From the NCBI GenBank assembly GCA_937915735.1, contig CALGGS010000227.1, forward strand, positions 1 to 36,411: a stretch of 36,411 nt of DNA, in the 5' to 3' direction. The first letter of the stretch is position 1. Every line of letters starts with the position of its first letter. This stretch comes from an uncultured Treponema sp. Lineage in GTDB: Bacteria > Spirochaetota > Spirochaetia > Treponematales > Treponemataceae. Positions 16,761-24,779 of this stretch are shown here, piece by piece. The notes under the pieces are model-generated. The model saw only the letters and a program-made list of their open reading frames with translations, was not told where the DNA came from and did no database searches. The translations under genes and the position numbers were made by a program.

Positions 16761-16987
16761 GATTTTGCTCCTTAATTTTACATTTTATTGAAATAATATA
16801 GCATATTTTGCAAACTTTACGGTATTTTGTCAAGTCGTACCCAAAGGTGGGGAAATTATCTAAATAACGACATATTTTTGCACTTTTCAGACATTAAGTA
16901 AAAATCTTTCATCCCACCATCATAATCTTCACGCCTTATTTTCACAGCTCCTTTTATTTTTCAGTCTTTTTTTGTATAATGCTTTTT
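16761..16987. other. Divergent intergenic region, 227 nt
   Basis: Separates the GTG of the HTH-EIIA gene and the ATG of the beta-propeller-like gene. It is AT-rich and carries the ribosome-binding site of the former and the TATAAT of the latter. No ORF, hairpin terminator or repeat stands out. Confidence 0.5.
16975..16980 (+). promoter_or_regulatory. -10 box of the beta-propeller-like gene, leaderless start
   Basis: TATAAT ends 7 nt before ATG 16988 with no Shine-Dalgarno sequence. An alternative ATG at 16979 overlaps the -10 box itself, which argues against its use. Confidence 0.5.
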
Positions 16988-18076
16988 ATGAGTAAAAAGG
17001 TAAAAATCATTTTGCCAATCTTCGCTTTTTTGGCAATTTTTTATGTAATAATCGCATCCCGCCCGCTTTCCCCGGAAATTCAGTTCGTGCCGGTCTGGAC
17101 GGTAGACCTGGAGGCGTACACGAAGACCGAAAACCTTGAGGGGCAGCCGGAGGATTTTGAAAACGCCGTTTCCTTCAAAATGGGACAGACACTCGGATAT
17201 TTCACGCCGGAAGGAAAAATCCTGTCTTACATCACCTTTCCATACAAGGCGACAATCTCAGACCTTTCCTACACTCTCTACGGAACATCTTCCTCAGAAA
17301 TGCAGATTCTTTCTCCCGCAAACGAAGAAATTGGTAAAATTTCCGTCACAGGCTTCCCATATTTTACCGCTGACAGAAAATTCATATTCCTGGCGGGGGG
17401 CTCTTCCTTTTCAAAGCTCAGCGAAAAGGGCGAAGTTGAATGGACACACGAAGGCTTTTCCCCGATTACGGCATTTTCTTCCTCAAAAACAGGAACAGTC
17501 GCGGGCTTTGCAAACGGAACGGTCTTAGGCTTCGACAACGACGGAAACATAACTCACAACTATAATCCAGGCGGCTCAAACTACGAGGTCATTTTGGGAG
17601 CGGCCATTTCTGAAAGCTCAAAATTCATAGCAACTCTTTCAGGCCAGGACGGACAAAGGTTCGTAATCTCAAAAAAGAACAACACGGATTACGGCGAGCA
17701 CACATCCATCGTTTTCTACAAATCAATGGAAAAGGAAGTAAATCGTCAGGTCTTAATCAAATTCAGCAGGGACGAAAAAAAGGTGTTCTACAACAACGCG
17801 ACCGGAATCGGAATTGTAAACACAAAAACATTTAAAAACACTGAGATTCCAATCAAGGGAAAGATTCTGTCAATTCTTGAATCTGAAGACGAAAACGAAA
17901 TTTTTGTCCTAAGCAAGAACGGAAGCACTTACACGGTTTCAACGATAGAATCCTTCGACGCTTTTCAAGGCTCCTTCTCCTTCGACGCTGAAAGCGCCTG
18001 CATTGCTGTCAAGGGCAACTCTCTTTTCGTAGGACGCGACGGAAAAATCTCACGAATAGACATAGTCCACAGATAA
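16988..18076 (+). CDS. Membrane-anchored beta-propeller-like protein of unknown function
   Basis: 362 aa from ATG 16988. Residues 5-25 (VKIILPIFAFLAIFYVIIA) are a hydrophobic signal anchor, with the rest outside the cytoplasm. The remainder shows repeated beta-strand units with G-D/N-G turns (SPANEEIGKISV, SEKGEVEWTHEG, GFANGTVLGFDNDGNITHNY, VGRDGKISRID), as in PQQ or WD40-like propellers. I do not recognise a named family. It is followed after 29 nt by an exported degenerate M23 protein and then a pseudouridine synthase, so the first two may act together in the periplasm. Confidence 0.7.
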   Translation: MSKKVKIILPIFAFLAIFYVIIASRPLSPEIQFVPVWTVDLEAYTKTENLEGQPEDFENAVSFKMGQTLGYFTPEGKILSYITFPYKATISDLSYTLYGTSSSEMQILSPANEEIGKISVTGFPYFTADRKFIFLAGGSSFSKLSEKGEVEWTHEGFSPITAFSSSKTGTVAGFANGTVLGFDNDGNITHNYNPGGSNYEVILGAAISESSKFIATLSGQDGQRFVISKKNNTDYGEHTSIVFYKSMEKEVNRQVLIKFSRDEKKVFYNNATGIGIVNTKTFKNTEIPIKGKILSILESEDENEIFVLSKNGSTYTVSTIESFDAFQGSFSFDAESACIAVKGNSLFVGRDGKISRIDIVHR

Positions 18077-18105
18077 CCCTCTTGTTAATTTATAAGGATT
18101 TTTAT

Positions 18106-18963
18106 ATGAAAAAATTAATTTTAACTTCAGCCGTCCTTCTTGCCATTTCGGCGCTTTTTGCATTCGACTGGCCGCAAAACGAAATTCTTTCCGACTCTTT
18201 TTTCTCTTATTTCGCCCAGCTGAGAGGCGGAACAATAGGGACTTCTCTTGTTTTTTCTGACAGCAAAGAAGTAAAATCTGCGGACGAAGGAAGGGTTCTC
18301 GCAGTCCTGAGCGAGCACGATGAAGACGAGCTTTTTGAAAGCACCCTCGGAAACGCAGTAATACTCTGCCATAAAAATGATTTGATTACCGTGTACGGAA
18401 ACCTTGACTCAGAAAATCTTCCAAAACTTTATGAATTCCGTGACATTCCCAGCGGAACTTCTTTCGGGACGACGGGAAGTTCAAGCTGGCAGGAGGGCGA
18501 AGGCTGCCTTGAATTTCAAGTCTTAGACACTAAAAATCACACTTATGTAAACCCGAGAATTTTAATGCCGAGAATCGGAAAAGAGCTTCAGCTGACGATT
18601 AAAGATGTAGTCGCAATCAGCAAAAAAGGCACATCTTACGATTTGGCAACGGTAAAGACAATGCCGTCCGGAGTTTACACGCTATACAGGGCAAGACAGG
18701 AGACAGCAATGCCTTACAAGACGATGATTTATGTAAACGGAGCCATTGCAGAAAGCCTTTCTTACGATACTCTCACTGAAAAAGACGGGAAAATCGCAGT
18801 TTCTGGGAAAAAGAATTACGATGTCAGAATTTTGTACCCCAATGACGAGCAGCAGTTTCTGGGCGAAATTACGCTTCCAAAGGGAAAAACACAGATTATA
18901 GTCGTAGTACAGGATATTTTGGGAAAGGAGCGGCAGGTCACATACACGGCAGAAGTCCGCTAA
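18106..18963 (+). CDS. Exported degenerate M23/LytM-like protein
   Basis: 285 aa from ATG 18106, with AAGGA about 8 nt upstream; a longer frame from 18082 lacks this site. Residues 1-20 are a signal peptide (LILTSAVLLAISALFAF). The region about 40-165 follows the LytM beta-sheet pattern (GTSLVFSDSKEVKSADEGRVLAV, GNAVILCHKNDLITVYGNL, GTSFGTTGSS, GCLEFQV). The metal ligands are lost: no HxxxD His, and the final HxH is E-F-Q. Like EnvC or NlpD it would not cut peptidoglycan but might bind it or activate another enzyme. The C-terminal 120 residues form a beta-rich module of unknown type. Confidence 0.72.
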   Translation: MKKLILTSAVLLAISALFAFDWPQNEILSDSFFSYFAQLRGGTIGTSLVFSDSKEVKSADEGRVLAVLSEHDEDELFESTLGNAVILCHKNDLITVYGNLDSENLPKLYEFRDIPSGTSFGTTGSSSWQEGEGCLEFQVLDTKNHTYVNPRILMPRIGKELQLTIKDVVAISKKGTSYDLATVKTMPSGVYTLYRARQETAMPYKTMIYVNGAIAESLSYDTLTEKDGKIAVSGKKNYDVRILYPNDEQQFLGEITLPKGKTQIIVVVQDILGKERQVTYTAEVR

Positions 18964-18972
18964 AGAAAAAAA

Positions 18973-19824
18973 ATGACAAACGAAAAAAAACACTCTAATT
19001 ACAAAGCAAAGCATCAGAAAATCGAGATTCTTTTTGAAGATGAATATATCTGCGTCATAAACAAGCCCTCAGGACTTTTAAGCGTTCCATCTGCCTCAAA
19101 AGAAAAATCCGCACTGACGATTCTTGAAGAAATTATGCGAAAAAAAGGCACCTTCTCGCCAAAGCATAAGCCCTTCGCAGTTCACAGGCTCGACCGCGAC
19201 ACAAGCGGCGTAATGATGTTCGCACTTTCCGAAAATGCGCAGAAAAAACTGATGGACTCCTGGCACAAAACAGTAACCGAAAGGCTTTACAGGGCCCTTG
19301 CGGAAAATCCTAAAAATTCAAGGAAAATCCTTCCAGACTCAGGATTAATCGACGACGATATGTCATTCAACGCATACAACATCGGTTTCGTCCCCTCAAA
19401 AAACACGGAAAACAAAACATCTGCAAAGACAGTAGCGGCCCGCACGCATTTTACAGTGATTTTAAGGGGAAAGACCCACACACTTTTTGAGCTTTCCCTC
19501 GATACCGGCAAAAAAAATCAAATAAGGGCGCATTTAGCTTCAAAGGGATATACGCTAGCGGGAGACAAAAATTTCAGGGCAAAGACGAATTATTTTTCAA
19601 GGCTCTGCCTGCACGCAAGAACCCTGGAATTTACACATCCGTTTACGGGAAAGAAAATGCGCTTTGAGGTAAAAGAGCCGTCTGAATGGGCAGAATATGT
19701 GCAGAAGGGCGATTTTTATTCAGAAAAAGCTAAAAAAGCAGAAAAAATTTTAAAAGTCCCTCGCCGGCTAAGCGCAAAAGAAAAAGCTCACATGAATTTT
19801 ATAGAGCAGGGAAAAGCAAGGTAA
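18973..19824 (+). CDS. RluA-family pseudouridine synthase
   Basis: 283 aa. It starts with EILFEDEYICVINKPSGLLSVPS, the usual opening of the catalytic domain, and has the HRLDRDTSGVMMFA motif with catalytic Asp D74. Later come LDTGKKNQIRAHLASKGYTLAGD and a closing RLCLHARTLEFTHP block. It has no S4 RNA-binding domain, unlike RluC/RluD. It converts uridine to pseudouridine in rRNA or tRNA; the target position cannot be told. Its stop is followed by the second palindromic repeat. The C-terminal 40 residues are Lys-rich. Confidence 0.9.
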   Translation: MTNEKKHSNYKAKHQKIEILFEDEYICVINKPSGLLSVPSASKEKSALTILEEIMRKKGTFSPKHKPFAVHRLDRDTSGVMMFALSENAQKKLMDSWHKTVTERLYRALAENPKNSRKILPDSGLIDDDMSFNAYNIGFVPSKNTENKTSAKTVAARTHFTVILRGKTHTLFELSLDTGKKNQIRAHLASKGYTLAGDKNFRAKTNYFSRLCLHARTLEFTHPFTGKKMRFEVKEPSEWAEYVQKGDFYSEKAKKAEKILKVPRRLSAKEKAHMNFIEQGKAR

Positions 19825-19834
19825 ATAAAAAAAA

Positions 19835-19906
19835 GGCTGTCCAAGAAGTTCAAAAAATGTCATTTTCGGGTCAGACCCGGCAATGACATTTTTTTTTGGA
19901 ACAGCC
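19835..19906. repeat. Palindromic repeat element (copy 2), probable bidirectional terminator
   Basis: A 72-nt near-perfect palindrome: GGCTGTCCAA (19835-19844) pairs with TTGGAACAGCC (19896-19906, one extra A). Inside, AAAAAATGTCATT pairs with AATGACATTTTTT and CGGGT with ACCCG. A-runs before and T-runs after make it a good terminator on both strands, and it sits between the convergent pseudouridine synthase and ABC ATPase genes. Its left half matches the right end of the element at 2193-2386. Confidence 0.75.
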
Positions 19907-19941
19907 CTTTTTATTAGTATTAGTTTATTTTCTTACGAAAA

Positions 19942-21060
19942 TTACCACTTTTTCTCGATTTCTGGCTCACAGATGTTGATTTCTGTTTCGAGATCGAAGA
20001 ATTTAGCGCGTGCCATATCCGGAGTGAAGTTGATTGTGTCGCCAAGCTGAACGACAACCTCTGGATTGACCTTTGCTACGATGTTTGAATCCTTTACCTG
20101 GACGAAAACATGTGTTTCTGCACCGAGAGGCTCTTTGTTTGTAACCTTAACCTGCATATTGTTTTCTGCAGCAGGGCTTGCCTGATAGTGAAGGTCTTCC
20201 GGGCGGATACCGAATGTGACTTCTTTTCCGACATAAGCCTTAAGGTGCTTCTGCTGGTCTTCTGTTGGAATGAGAGTGAAAGAACCTTCGTTAGCGATTA
20301 CTTTTCCGTCTTTCTCTTCGATTGTGAGGCGGAAGAAGTTCATTGGTGGTGTTCCGATGAAGCCTGCGACGAACTTGTTGATTGGGTGGTTGTAAAGATA
20401 GAGTGGCTCACCAATCTGCTGGATTCGTTTTTCAGACATAACGACGATTTTCGTACCCATTGTCATAGCCTCAACCTGGTCGTGGGTTACATAAATCATT
20501 GTTGCCTGCAAGCGGTGATGGAGTGAAGAGATTTCACCACGCATCGTAACGCGGAGTTTTGCGTCGAGGTTTGAGAGAGGCTCGTCGAACAAGAATACTT
20601 TTGGAGAACGAACGATTGCTCGTCCTACAGCAACACGCTGACGCTGACCACCAGAAAGTGCCTTCGGTTTGCGGTCGAGGTACTGGGTGAGGTCGAGCAT
20701 TTTTGCAGCTTCTTCGACTTTGCGCTGAATTTCGATTTTTGGCTCTTTGCGGATTTTGAGACCGAATGCCATGTTGTCGAATACGGTCATGTGAGGGTAA
20801 AGAGCGTAGTTCTGGAATACCATTGCGATATTGCGGTCTTTTGGCGGAACATCGTTCATGAGTTCGCCGTCGATAAGAAGCTCACCTTCAGTGATGTCTT
20901 CAAGACCAGCAACCATACGGAGTGTAGTAGATTTACCACATCCAGACGGACCTACGAATACACAGAATTCGCGGTCTTCGATTATTACATTTGACTTTTC
21001 TACAGCCAAAACATTGCCGTCGTAAACTTTTGTTACGCCCTTAAGCTCTACTTTTGCCAT
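19942..21060 (-). CDS. Sugar ABC transporter ATPase, UgpC/MsmK/MalK type
   Basis: 372 aa from ATG 21060 with AGGAGG 5 nt upstream; a longer frame to 21078 ignores that site. Walker A GPSGCGKST is at 37-45, the signature LSGGQRQRV near 135, Walker B VFLFDEPLSNLD near 155-166 and the switch THDQ follows. The C-terminal 130 residues carry the OB/TOBE regulatory domain of the MalK group. It powers uptake of sugars or oligosaccharides through membrane permeases. No permease or binding-protein gene is adjacent, so it is probably a shared ATPase serving several sugar importers, as MsmK does in streptococci. Confidence 0.92.
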   Translation of the reverse strand: MAKVELKGVTKVYDGNVLAVEKSNVIIEDREFCVFVGPSGCGKSTTLRMVAGLEDITEGELLIDGELMNDVPPKDRNIAMVFQNYALYPHMTVFDNMAFGLKIRKEPKIEIQRKVEEAAKMLDLTQYLDRKPKALSGGQRQRVAVGRAIVRSPKVFLFDEPLSNLDAKLRVTMRGEISSLHHRLQATMIYVTHDQVEAMTMGTKIVVMSEKRIQQIGEPLYLYNHPINKFVAGFIGTPPMNFFRLTIEEKDGKVIANEGSFTLIPTEDQQKHLKAYVGKEVTFGIRPEDLHYQASPAAENNMQVKVTNKEPLGAETHVFVQVKDSNIVAKVNPEVVVQLGDTINFTPDMARAKFFDLETEINICEPEIEKKW

Positions 21061-21151
21061 TTTTTCCTCCTGTGGCAAGGGTTTATATCTATCCTTTTAT
21101 TCTAAACGACAATCCTATCTAAATCAAGTGATAAATTTCAGATTTTGGAAG

Positions 21152-21210
21152 AAAAAGAGATTGAAAGGGGAAAAGAAACCTTTGTAAAAGGTGTCGTTTC
21201 CCCTTTTTTT
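21152..21210 (+). terminator. Hairpin followed by T-run between divergent ABC genes
   Basis: AAAGGGGAAA pairs with TTTCCCC plus T's, with ACC/GGT inside, and a 7-T run ends at 21210. It has the form of a plus-strand terminator but lies upstream of the plus-strand permease gene and in front of its -10 box. It may end a short upstream transcript or act as an insulator. Confidence 0.5.
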
Positions 21211-21226
21211 GTTTGCTTATTCTTGA

Positions 21227-21232
21227 TATAAT
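21227..21232 (+). promoter_or_regulatory. -10 box of the TrpY/TrpZ-like ABC operon
   Basis: TATAAT ends 8 nt before ATG 21241 with no Shine-Dalgarno sequence in the gap, so the leader is 0-2 nt. The position of the -35 overlaps the T-run of the upstream hairpin. Confidence 0.5.
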
Positions 21233-21240
21233 CTTACACT

Positions 21241-22143
21241 ATGAACATCTTAAGTATTTTAGGCGCGGCAGAAGGCGCTGTCGCACAGGGCTTGCTTTGG
21301 GGGCTTATGGCTCTCGGAGTTTATCTTACCTTCAGAATTTTAAATATCGCCGACATGACCTGTGACGGCTCGTTTGCCCTCGGCGGCTCAACCTGTGCAG
21401 TCCTGGTTTCAAAAGGCTATAATCCATTGCTTGCAGTTTTAATTTCGTTTTTGCTCGGTCTTATCGCAGGCCTTTCCACAGGCTTAATGCACACGAAATT
21501 AAAGATTCACGAAATTTTGGCCGGAATTTTGTCAATGATTGCCCTTTACTCAATCAATATCCGCATTATGGGAAAACCTAACACTCCCCTTCTTGGAATT
21601 CCAACCCTAATGACAAAAATGCAGTCACAGTTTCACATCTCGCCGAATGTCGCTTCTTTTATCGTCGGCATCATATTCGGCTTCGCTCTCATCGCCATTC
21701 TTTACTGGTTCTGCGGAACGGAGCTTGGATCTTGTATTCGTGCGACCGGAAACAACGAAAAGATGGTCCGCGCAATGGGCGTTGACACCGACAAAATGAA
21801 GCTTTTGGGACTTATGATTTCAAACGGACTAATCGCCCTTTCCGGCGCTCTCGTCGCTCAGCAGCAGGGCTATGGCGATGTGGGAATGGGAACAGGAACT
21901 CTGGTAATCGGCTTAGCCTCAATCATTTTAGGCGAAAATATTTTCGCTTATTTCAACAAAAAATTCGCTTTTTATGTCACTCTCATTTCGATTGTGCTTG
22001 GCTCTGTCGTCTACCGGCTCATTATTGCGATTGTCTTGCAGCTTGGTCTTAAATCAAGCGACTTAAAACTTCTTACGGCAATTATCGTAGTAATAGCGCT
22101 GGCAATTCCTGTGGCAAAAAAGAAAATCGTAGTGAGGAAGTAG
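21241..22143 (+). CDS. ABC transporter permease, TrpY-like (COG4120 type)
   Basis: 300 aa with about 8-9 hydrophobic segments. The stretch RILNIADMTCDGSFALGGSTCAVL, the KIHEILAGILSMIALYSINIRIMGKPN block, CIRATGNNEKMVRAMGVDTDKMK and SNGLIALSGALVAQQQGYGDVGMGTGTLVIGLASIILGE are hallmarks of the permease of the TrpXYZ-type ABC importers. These are related to branched-chain amino acid permeases. In Gram-positives the family takes up tryptophan or other small molecules; the substrate here is unknown. The ATPase follows 9 nt later. The usual lipoprotein binding component (TrpX-like) is not in this window. Confidence 0.88.
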   Translation: MNILSILGAAEGAVAQGLLWGLMALGVYLTFRILNIADMTCDGSFALGGSTCAVLVSKGYNPLLAVLISFLLGLIAGLSTGLMHTKLKIHEILAGILSMIALYSINIRIMGKPNTPLLGIPTLMTKMQSQFHISPNVASFIVGIIFGFALIAILYWFCGTELGSCIRATGNNEKMVRAMGVDTDKMKLLGLMISNGLIALSGALVAQQQGYGDVGMGTGTLVIGLASIILGENIFAYFNKKFAFYVTLISIVLGSVVYRLIIAIVLQLGLKSSDLKLLTAIIVVIALAIPVAKKKIVVRK

Positions 22144-22152
22144 GAAAACAAT

Positions 22153-22941
22153 ATGCTTGAAATTACAAATGTATCAAAGACTTTCAATCCAGGAACCATA
22201 ACCGAAAAAAAGGCGTTGCATAACATAAACCTCACTCTAAACGACGGAGATTTCGTCACAATCATCGGCGGAAACGGTGCGGGAAAATCAACTCTCCTGA
22301 ATTTGATTGCAGGCGTTCACACCTGCGACACAGGCACAATCAAGCTCAACGGCCGGGATGTAACTTCCCTTCCGGAATACAAGCGGGCCTCGTTTTTGGG
22401 ACGGGTTTTTCAGGACCCGCTGACAGGAACGGCGGCAAACATGGAAATCGAAGAGAATCTTGCAATGGCGCTCAGACGAGGCTCAACAAGGACTCTTCGC
22501 TGGGGCATAAAAAAAGAAGAAAAAGCCCTTTACCGCGAAAAGCTTGCCCTTCTTGATTTAGGTCTTGAAGACCGCCTTACGAGCAAGGTGGGGCTTCTTT
22601 CGGGCGGACAGAGACAGGCCTTGACGCTTTTAATGGCAACCCTAAAAAAGCCTGAGCTTCTGCTGCTTGACGAGCACACTGCCGCCCTTGACCCAAAAAC
22701 AGCCGCAAAGGTTCTCGAGCTTACAGAAAAATTCATCGAGCAGGACGGTCTTACGGCATTTATGGTCACTCACAATATGCGCCACGCAATCCGCTACGGA
22801 AACCGTCTCATTATGATGATGAAGGGAAATATCGTTTACGATGTCAGGGGCGAAGAAAAAAAGAACCTCAAAGTAGAAGATTTGCTTTCAAAATTCAGTG
22901 CCGCCGGCGACTTAAACGACAGAATGATGCTCGGAGAATAA
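22153..22941 (+). CDS. ABC transporter ATPase, TrpZ-like (COG1101 type)
   Basis: 262 aa. Walker A GGNGAGKST at 39-47, Q-loop in FQDPLTGT, signature LSGGQRQ at 149-155, Walker B LLLLDEHTAALDPKT and the H-loop VTHN are all present. The DEHTAALDPKT form and the LGRVFQDP.TGT..NM.IEENL stretch are typical of this subgroup. It pairs with the permease just upstream. AGGA about 7 nt before the ATG is the ribosome-binding site. It is followed after 12 nt by an SDR gene, probably in the same transcript. Confidence 0.92.
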   Translation: MLEITNVSKTFNPGTITEKKALHNINLTLNDGDFVTIIGGNGAGKSTLLNLIAGVHTCDTGTIKLNGRDVTSLPEYKRASFLGRVFQDPLTGTAANMEIEENLAMALRRGSTRTLRWGIKKEEKALYREKLALLDLGLEDRLTSKVGLLSGGQRQALTLLMATLKKPELLLLDEHTAALDPKTAAKVLELTEKFIEQDGLTAFMVTHNMRHAIRYGNRLIMMMKGNIVYDVRGEEKKNLKVEDLLSKFSAAGDLNDRMMLGE

Positions 22942-22953
22942 ACGATTTTCGCT

Positions 22954-23700
22954 ATGACTTCATCGCTAAAGAACAAATCAGCTCTCGTTGTCGGAGGCTC
23001 TGGCGGAATCGGGCGGGCACTTTCTCTTACGCTGGCAAAAGCCGGCGCAAGGCTTACCATACACGGCTCAAAGAAAAGCGAAAAATTAAGCTCTCTTTCA
23101 AGCGAAATTGCCCGGTTTTCGGGAAAAGAGCCAGAAATCATAATTCAAAAACTTCCGGAAACGCCTTTTTCCGACTTAGCTTCATCAGATTTAGTAAAGT
23201 CTGCCCAAAAATCCGACATAATCTGTGTATGCTTCGGCCCTTTCGTTCAAAAAGCTCTCCACGAGACTTCTGTTTCTGACTGGGAAAAAGTCGCCCTCTA
23301 CGACTACGCCCTTCCAGGTCTCTTGGCCTCCAGCGCCCTTCAAAACATGAAAAAAAATCACTTCGGAAGAATTTTGTTTTTTGGAGGAACGGGAACTTCT
23401 TTTCGCAAGGAGTTCAGCACGAACGCAGCCTATGCGGGAGCAAAATCAGCTTTAAATGTGCTTGTCTCTTCAATCGCGGCAAATTACTCGGCGCACGGCA
23501 TCACCTGCAATATGATATGTCCTGGCTTTGTAGAAACGGAATATCTTTCAGATGAGCAAAAACAAGTTTTAAGTGCAAAAATGCCTTCCGGCAAGCTGAT
23601 TACGACAGAGGCAATGGCAAAGAGCGCCTTGTTTTTGCTTGAAAATGCAGACATAAACGGCGAAATTTTGAGAATGGATGCGGGCTGGAGCGTAAGATAG
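22954..23700 (+). CDS. Short-chain dehydrogenase/reductase (FabG-like)
   Basis: 248 aa, classical SDR length. The cofactor motif GGSGGIG is at 14-20 and the active-site Y160-x-x-x-K164 is in YAGAKSALN. The late CPGFVETEY and C-terminal ING.ILRMDAGWSVR match FabG-like enzymes. The usual catalytic Ser, about 13 residues before the Tyr, lies in FFGGTGTSF, where no Ser is in the exact place; a Thr may do the job or the enzyme may be altered. NAD(P)-dependent reduction of a carbonyl is likely, with the substrate unknown. It sits at the end of the ABC operon and is convergent with the GNAT gene. Confidence 0.85.
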   Translation: MTSSLKNKSALVVGGSGGIGRALSLTLAKAGARLTIHGSKKSEKLSSLSSEIARFSGKEPEIIIQKLPETPFSDLASSDLVKSAQKSDIICVCFGPFVQKALHETSVSDWEKVALYDYALPGLLASSALQNMKKNHFGRILFFGGTGTSFRKEFSTNAAYAGAKSALNVLVSSIAANYSAHGITCNMICPGFVETEYLSDEQKQVLSAKMPSGKLITTEAMAKSALFLLENADINGEILRMDAGWSVR

Positions 23701-23712
23701 GATGTATACGTG

Positions 23713-24285
23713 CTATAACTGCATATACATTGGAATCAATGCATTTATTTCCTGACTCTGTTCCCTTTGCATAAATGACTGATAATCGGCAAAAAGATTT
23801 CTTTGATAAAAACGGTGTGCTTTTTTATCCGCATAAACAAGAATATAATCGACTAATGTCTGCGTCTCACCAACATTGCGACAATGTTTTACCACCTCAC
23901 CCATAATCTGATCGCTAAAATAATAATGGTCGTCAGGATTTTTTGCTTCCTTTGATTCTATATTAAAATGCATTTTTTGAAATTCTTTATCAATTGCAAA
24001 GACATCAATCTTAATAGCGGGCAGAAGATGTATATAGTTGTCAAGTTGGTGAATAATCCCAGAATTAGCGAGAGAAAAAAATCCGATTATTTTGTTTGTT
24101 CCGCTTATACAAACTTTAAAATGTAAACCATCAGATAAGTCCAATTCGGTTTCGCCAAAAATTTCTGATTTGATGTAAAAATCAAGTTTCTCATTTCCGC
24201 AAGAAAATGACTGAATATCATCTTTATCAGAAAATTTCAACAAGTCTATTGAGTAATCTATATCTTCACCGAATTTATAGGGCAT
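23713..24285 (-). CDS. GNAT-family acetyltransferase, probable toxin of a type II-like module
   Basis: 190 aa. The GNAT fold is seen in KVCISGTNKIIGFFSLAN (strands 2-3), KIDVFAIDKEFQ (strand 4) and the C-terminal YILVYADKKAHRFYQRNLFADY, the typical A..FY...GF region. SFSCGNEKLDFYI near the start is the opening found in TacT/AtaT-type acetyltransferase toxins, which acetylate aminoacyl-tRNA. The acetyl-CoA pocket loop is not a clear R/Q-x-x-G-x-G, so activity is uncertain. Its ATG shares one base with the stop of the upstream 53-aa gene (TAATG), so translation is coupled, as in antitoxin-toxin pairs. A stand-alone acetyltransferase is the alternative. Confidence 0.75.
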   Translation of the reverse strand: MPYKFGEDIDYSIDLLKFSDKDDIQSFSCGNEKLDFYIKSEIFGETELDLSDGLHFKVCISGTNKIIGFFSLANSGIIHQLDNYIHLLPAIKIDVFAIDKEFQKMHFNIESKEAKNPDDHYYFSDQIMGEVVKHCRNVGETQTLVDYILVYADKKAHRFYQRNLFADYQSFMQREQSQEINALIPMYMQL

Positions 24286-24446
24286 TATTTTTGTTTTGAT
24301 GAATTTGTATTAGACGATAGACGCTGATTTTTTTCAAAGCGGGCGATAACATCTTTAGAGGTGACATGATTTCCTTTAAAAAAAAGTTCGGCCATAGACG
24401 AATTCAATACAAATGCGCCAGTCGTAGGCTTCGCGTACTTTTTCAT
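24285..24446 (-). CDS. Small basic protein, candidate antitoxin of the GNAT module
   Basis: A 53-aa ORF. Protein start: MKKYAKPTTGAFVLNSSMAE; then LFFKGNHVTSKDVIARFEKN and a Ser/Asn/Lys tail. GAGGAGG (24458-24452) lies 5 nt before the ATG, the strongest ribosome-binding site in this patch. The stop overlaps the ATG of the acetyltransferase by one base. I recognise no family and no classic ribbon-helix-helix. The position, size and charge fit an antitoxin; the function is inference. Confidence 0.7.
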   Translation of the reverse strand: MKKYAKPTTGAFVLNSSMAELFFKGNHVTSKDVIARFEKNQRLSSNTNSSKQK

Positions 24447-24515
24447 GTGAACCTCCTCTTATTCATAAATATACCACATTCTCCCGAAATGTCAACCGAC
24501 ACGGGAAAGCTGTTG

Positions 24516-24779
24516 TCAAGCATATTTATTTTCTAATTGCATATTTGTATTAATTAACAGATTCGGTACATATAAATCTTCGTCTAAAGAATCCCAGTGA
24601 ATGCCTATTCCTCCACCGCTTAATTCATACTGAGAAAGCTGCTCTTCTGTAGCATTCGCAAATGAAGGAAAAAAAGATTTAGGAACAGAAAGCTGCCGTC
24701 CATCCACAAACAAAATCCAAAGATTGTCCGAGTCAAACCAGACTTTATTTGCTCTTGCTGTTTCTTTTGAAAAATTCAT
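24516..24779 (-). CDS. DUF2442 domain protein
   Basis: 87 aa from ATG 24779, with AAGGAGG 6 nt upstream. The frame stays open to 24869 but has no start signal there. The pattern KVWFDSDNLWILFVDGRQLSVPKSFFPSFANATEEQL..YELSGGGIGIHWDSLDEDLYVPNLL is the DUF2442 signature. Such proteins are usually the second gene of a pair with DUF4160, often discussed as toxin-antitoxin-like. Here its start lies inside the 3' end of a DUF4160 remnant, the normal arrangement, but the partner has lost its front half. Function unknown. Confidence 0.85.
   Translation of the reverse strand: MNFSKETARANKVWFDSDNLWILFVDGRQLSVPKSFFPSFANATEEQLSQYELSGGGIGIHWDSLDEDLYVPNLLINTNMQLENKYA

Noticed and set aside
19835..19906. 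Possible tRNA or structured small RNA gene
   Set aside because: It is one long palindrome with no cloverleaf or CCA end; better explained as a repeat/terminator.
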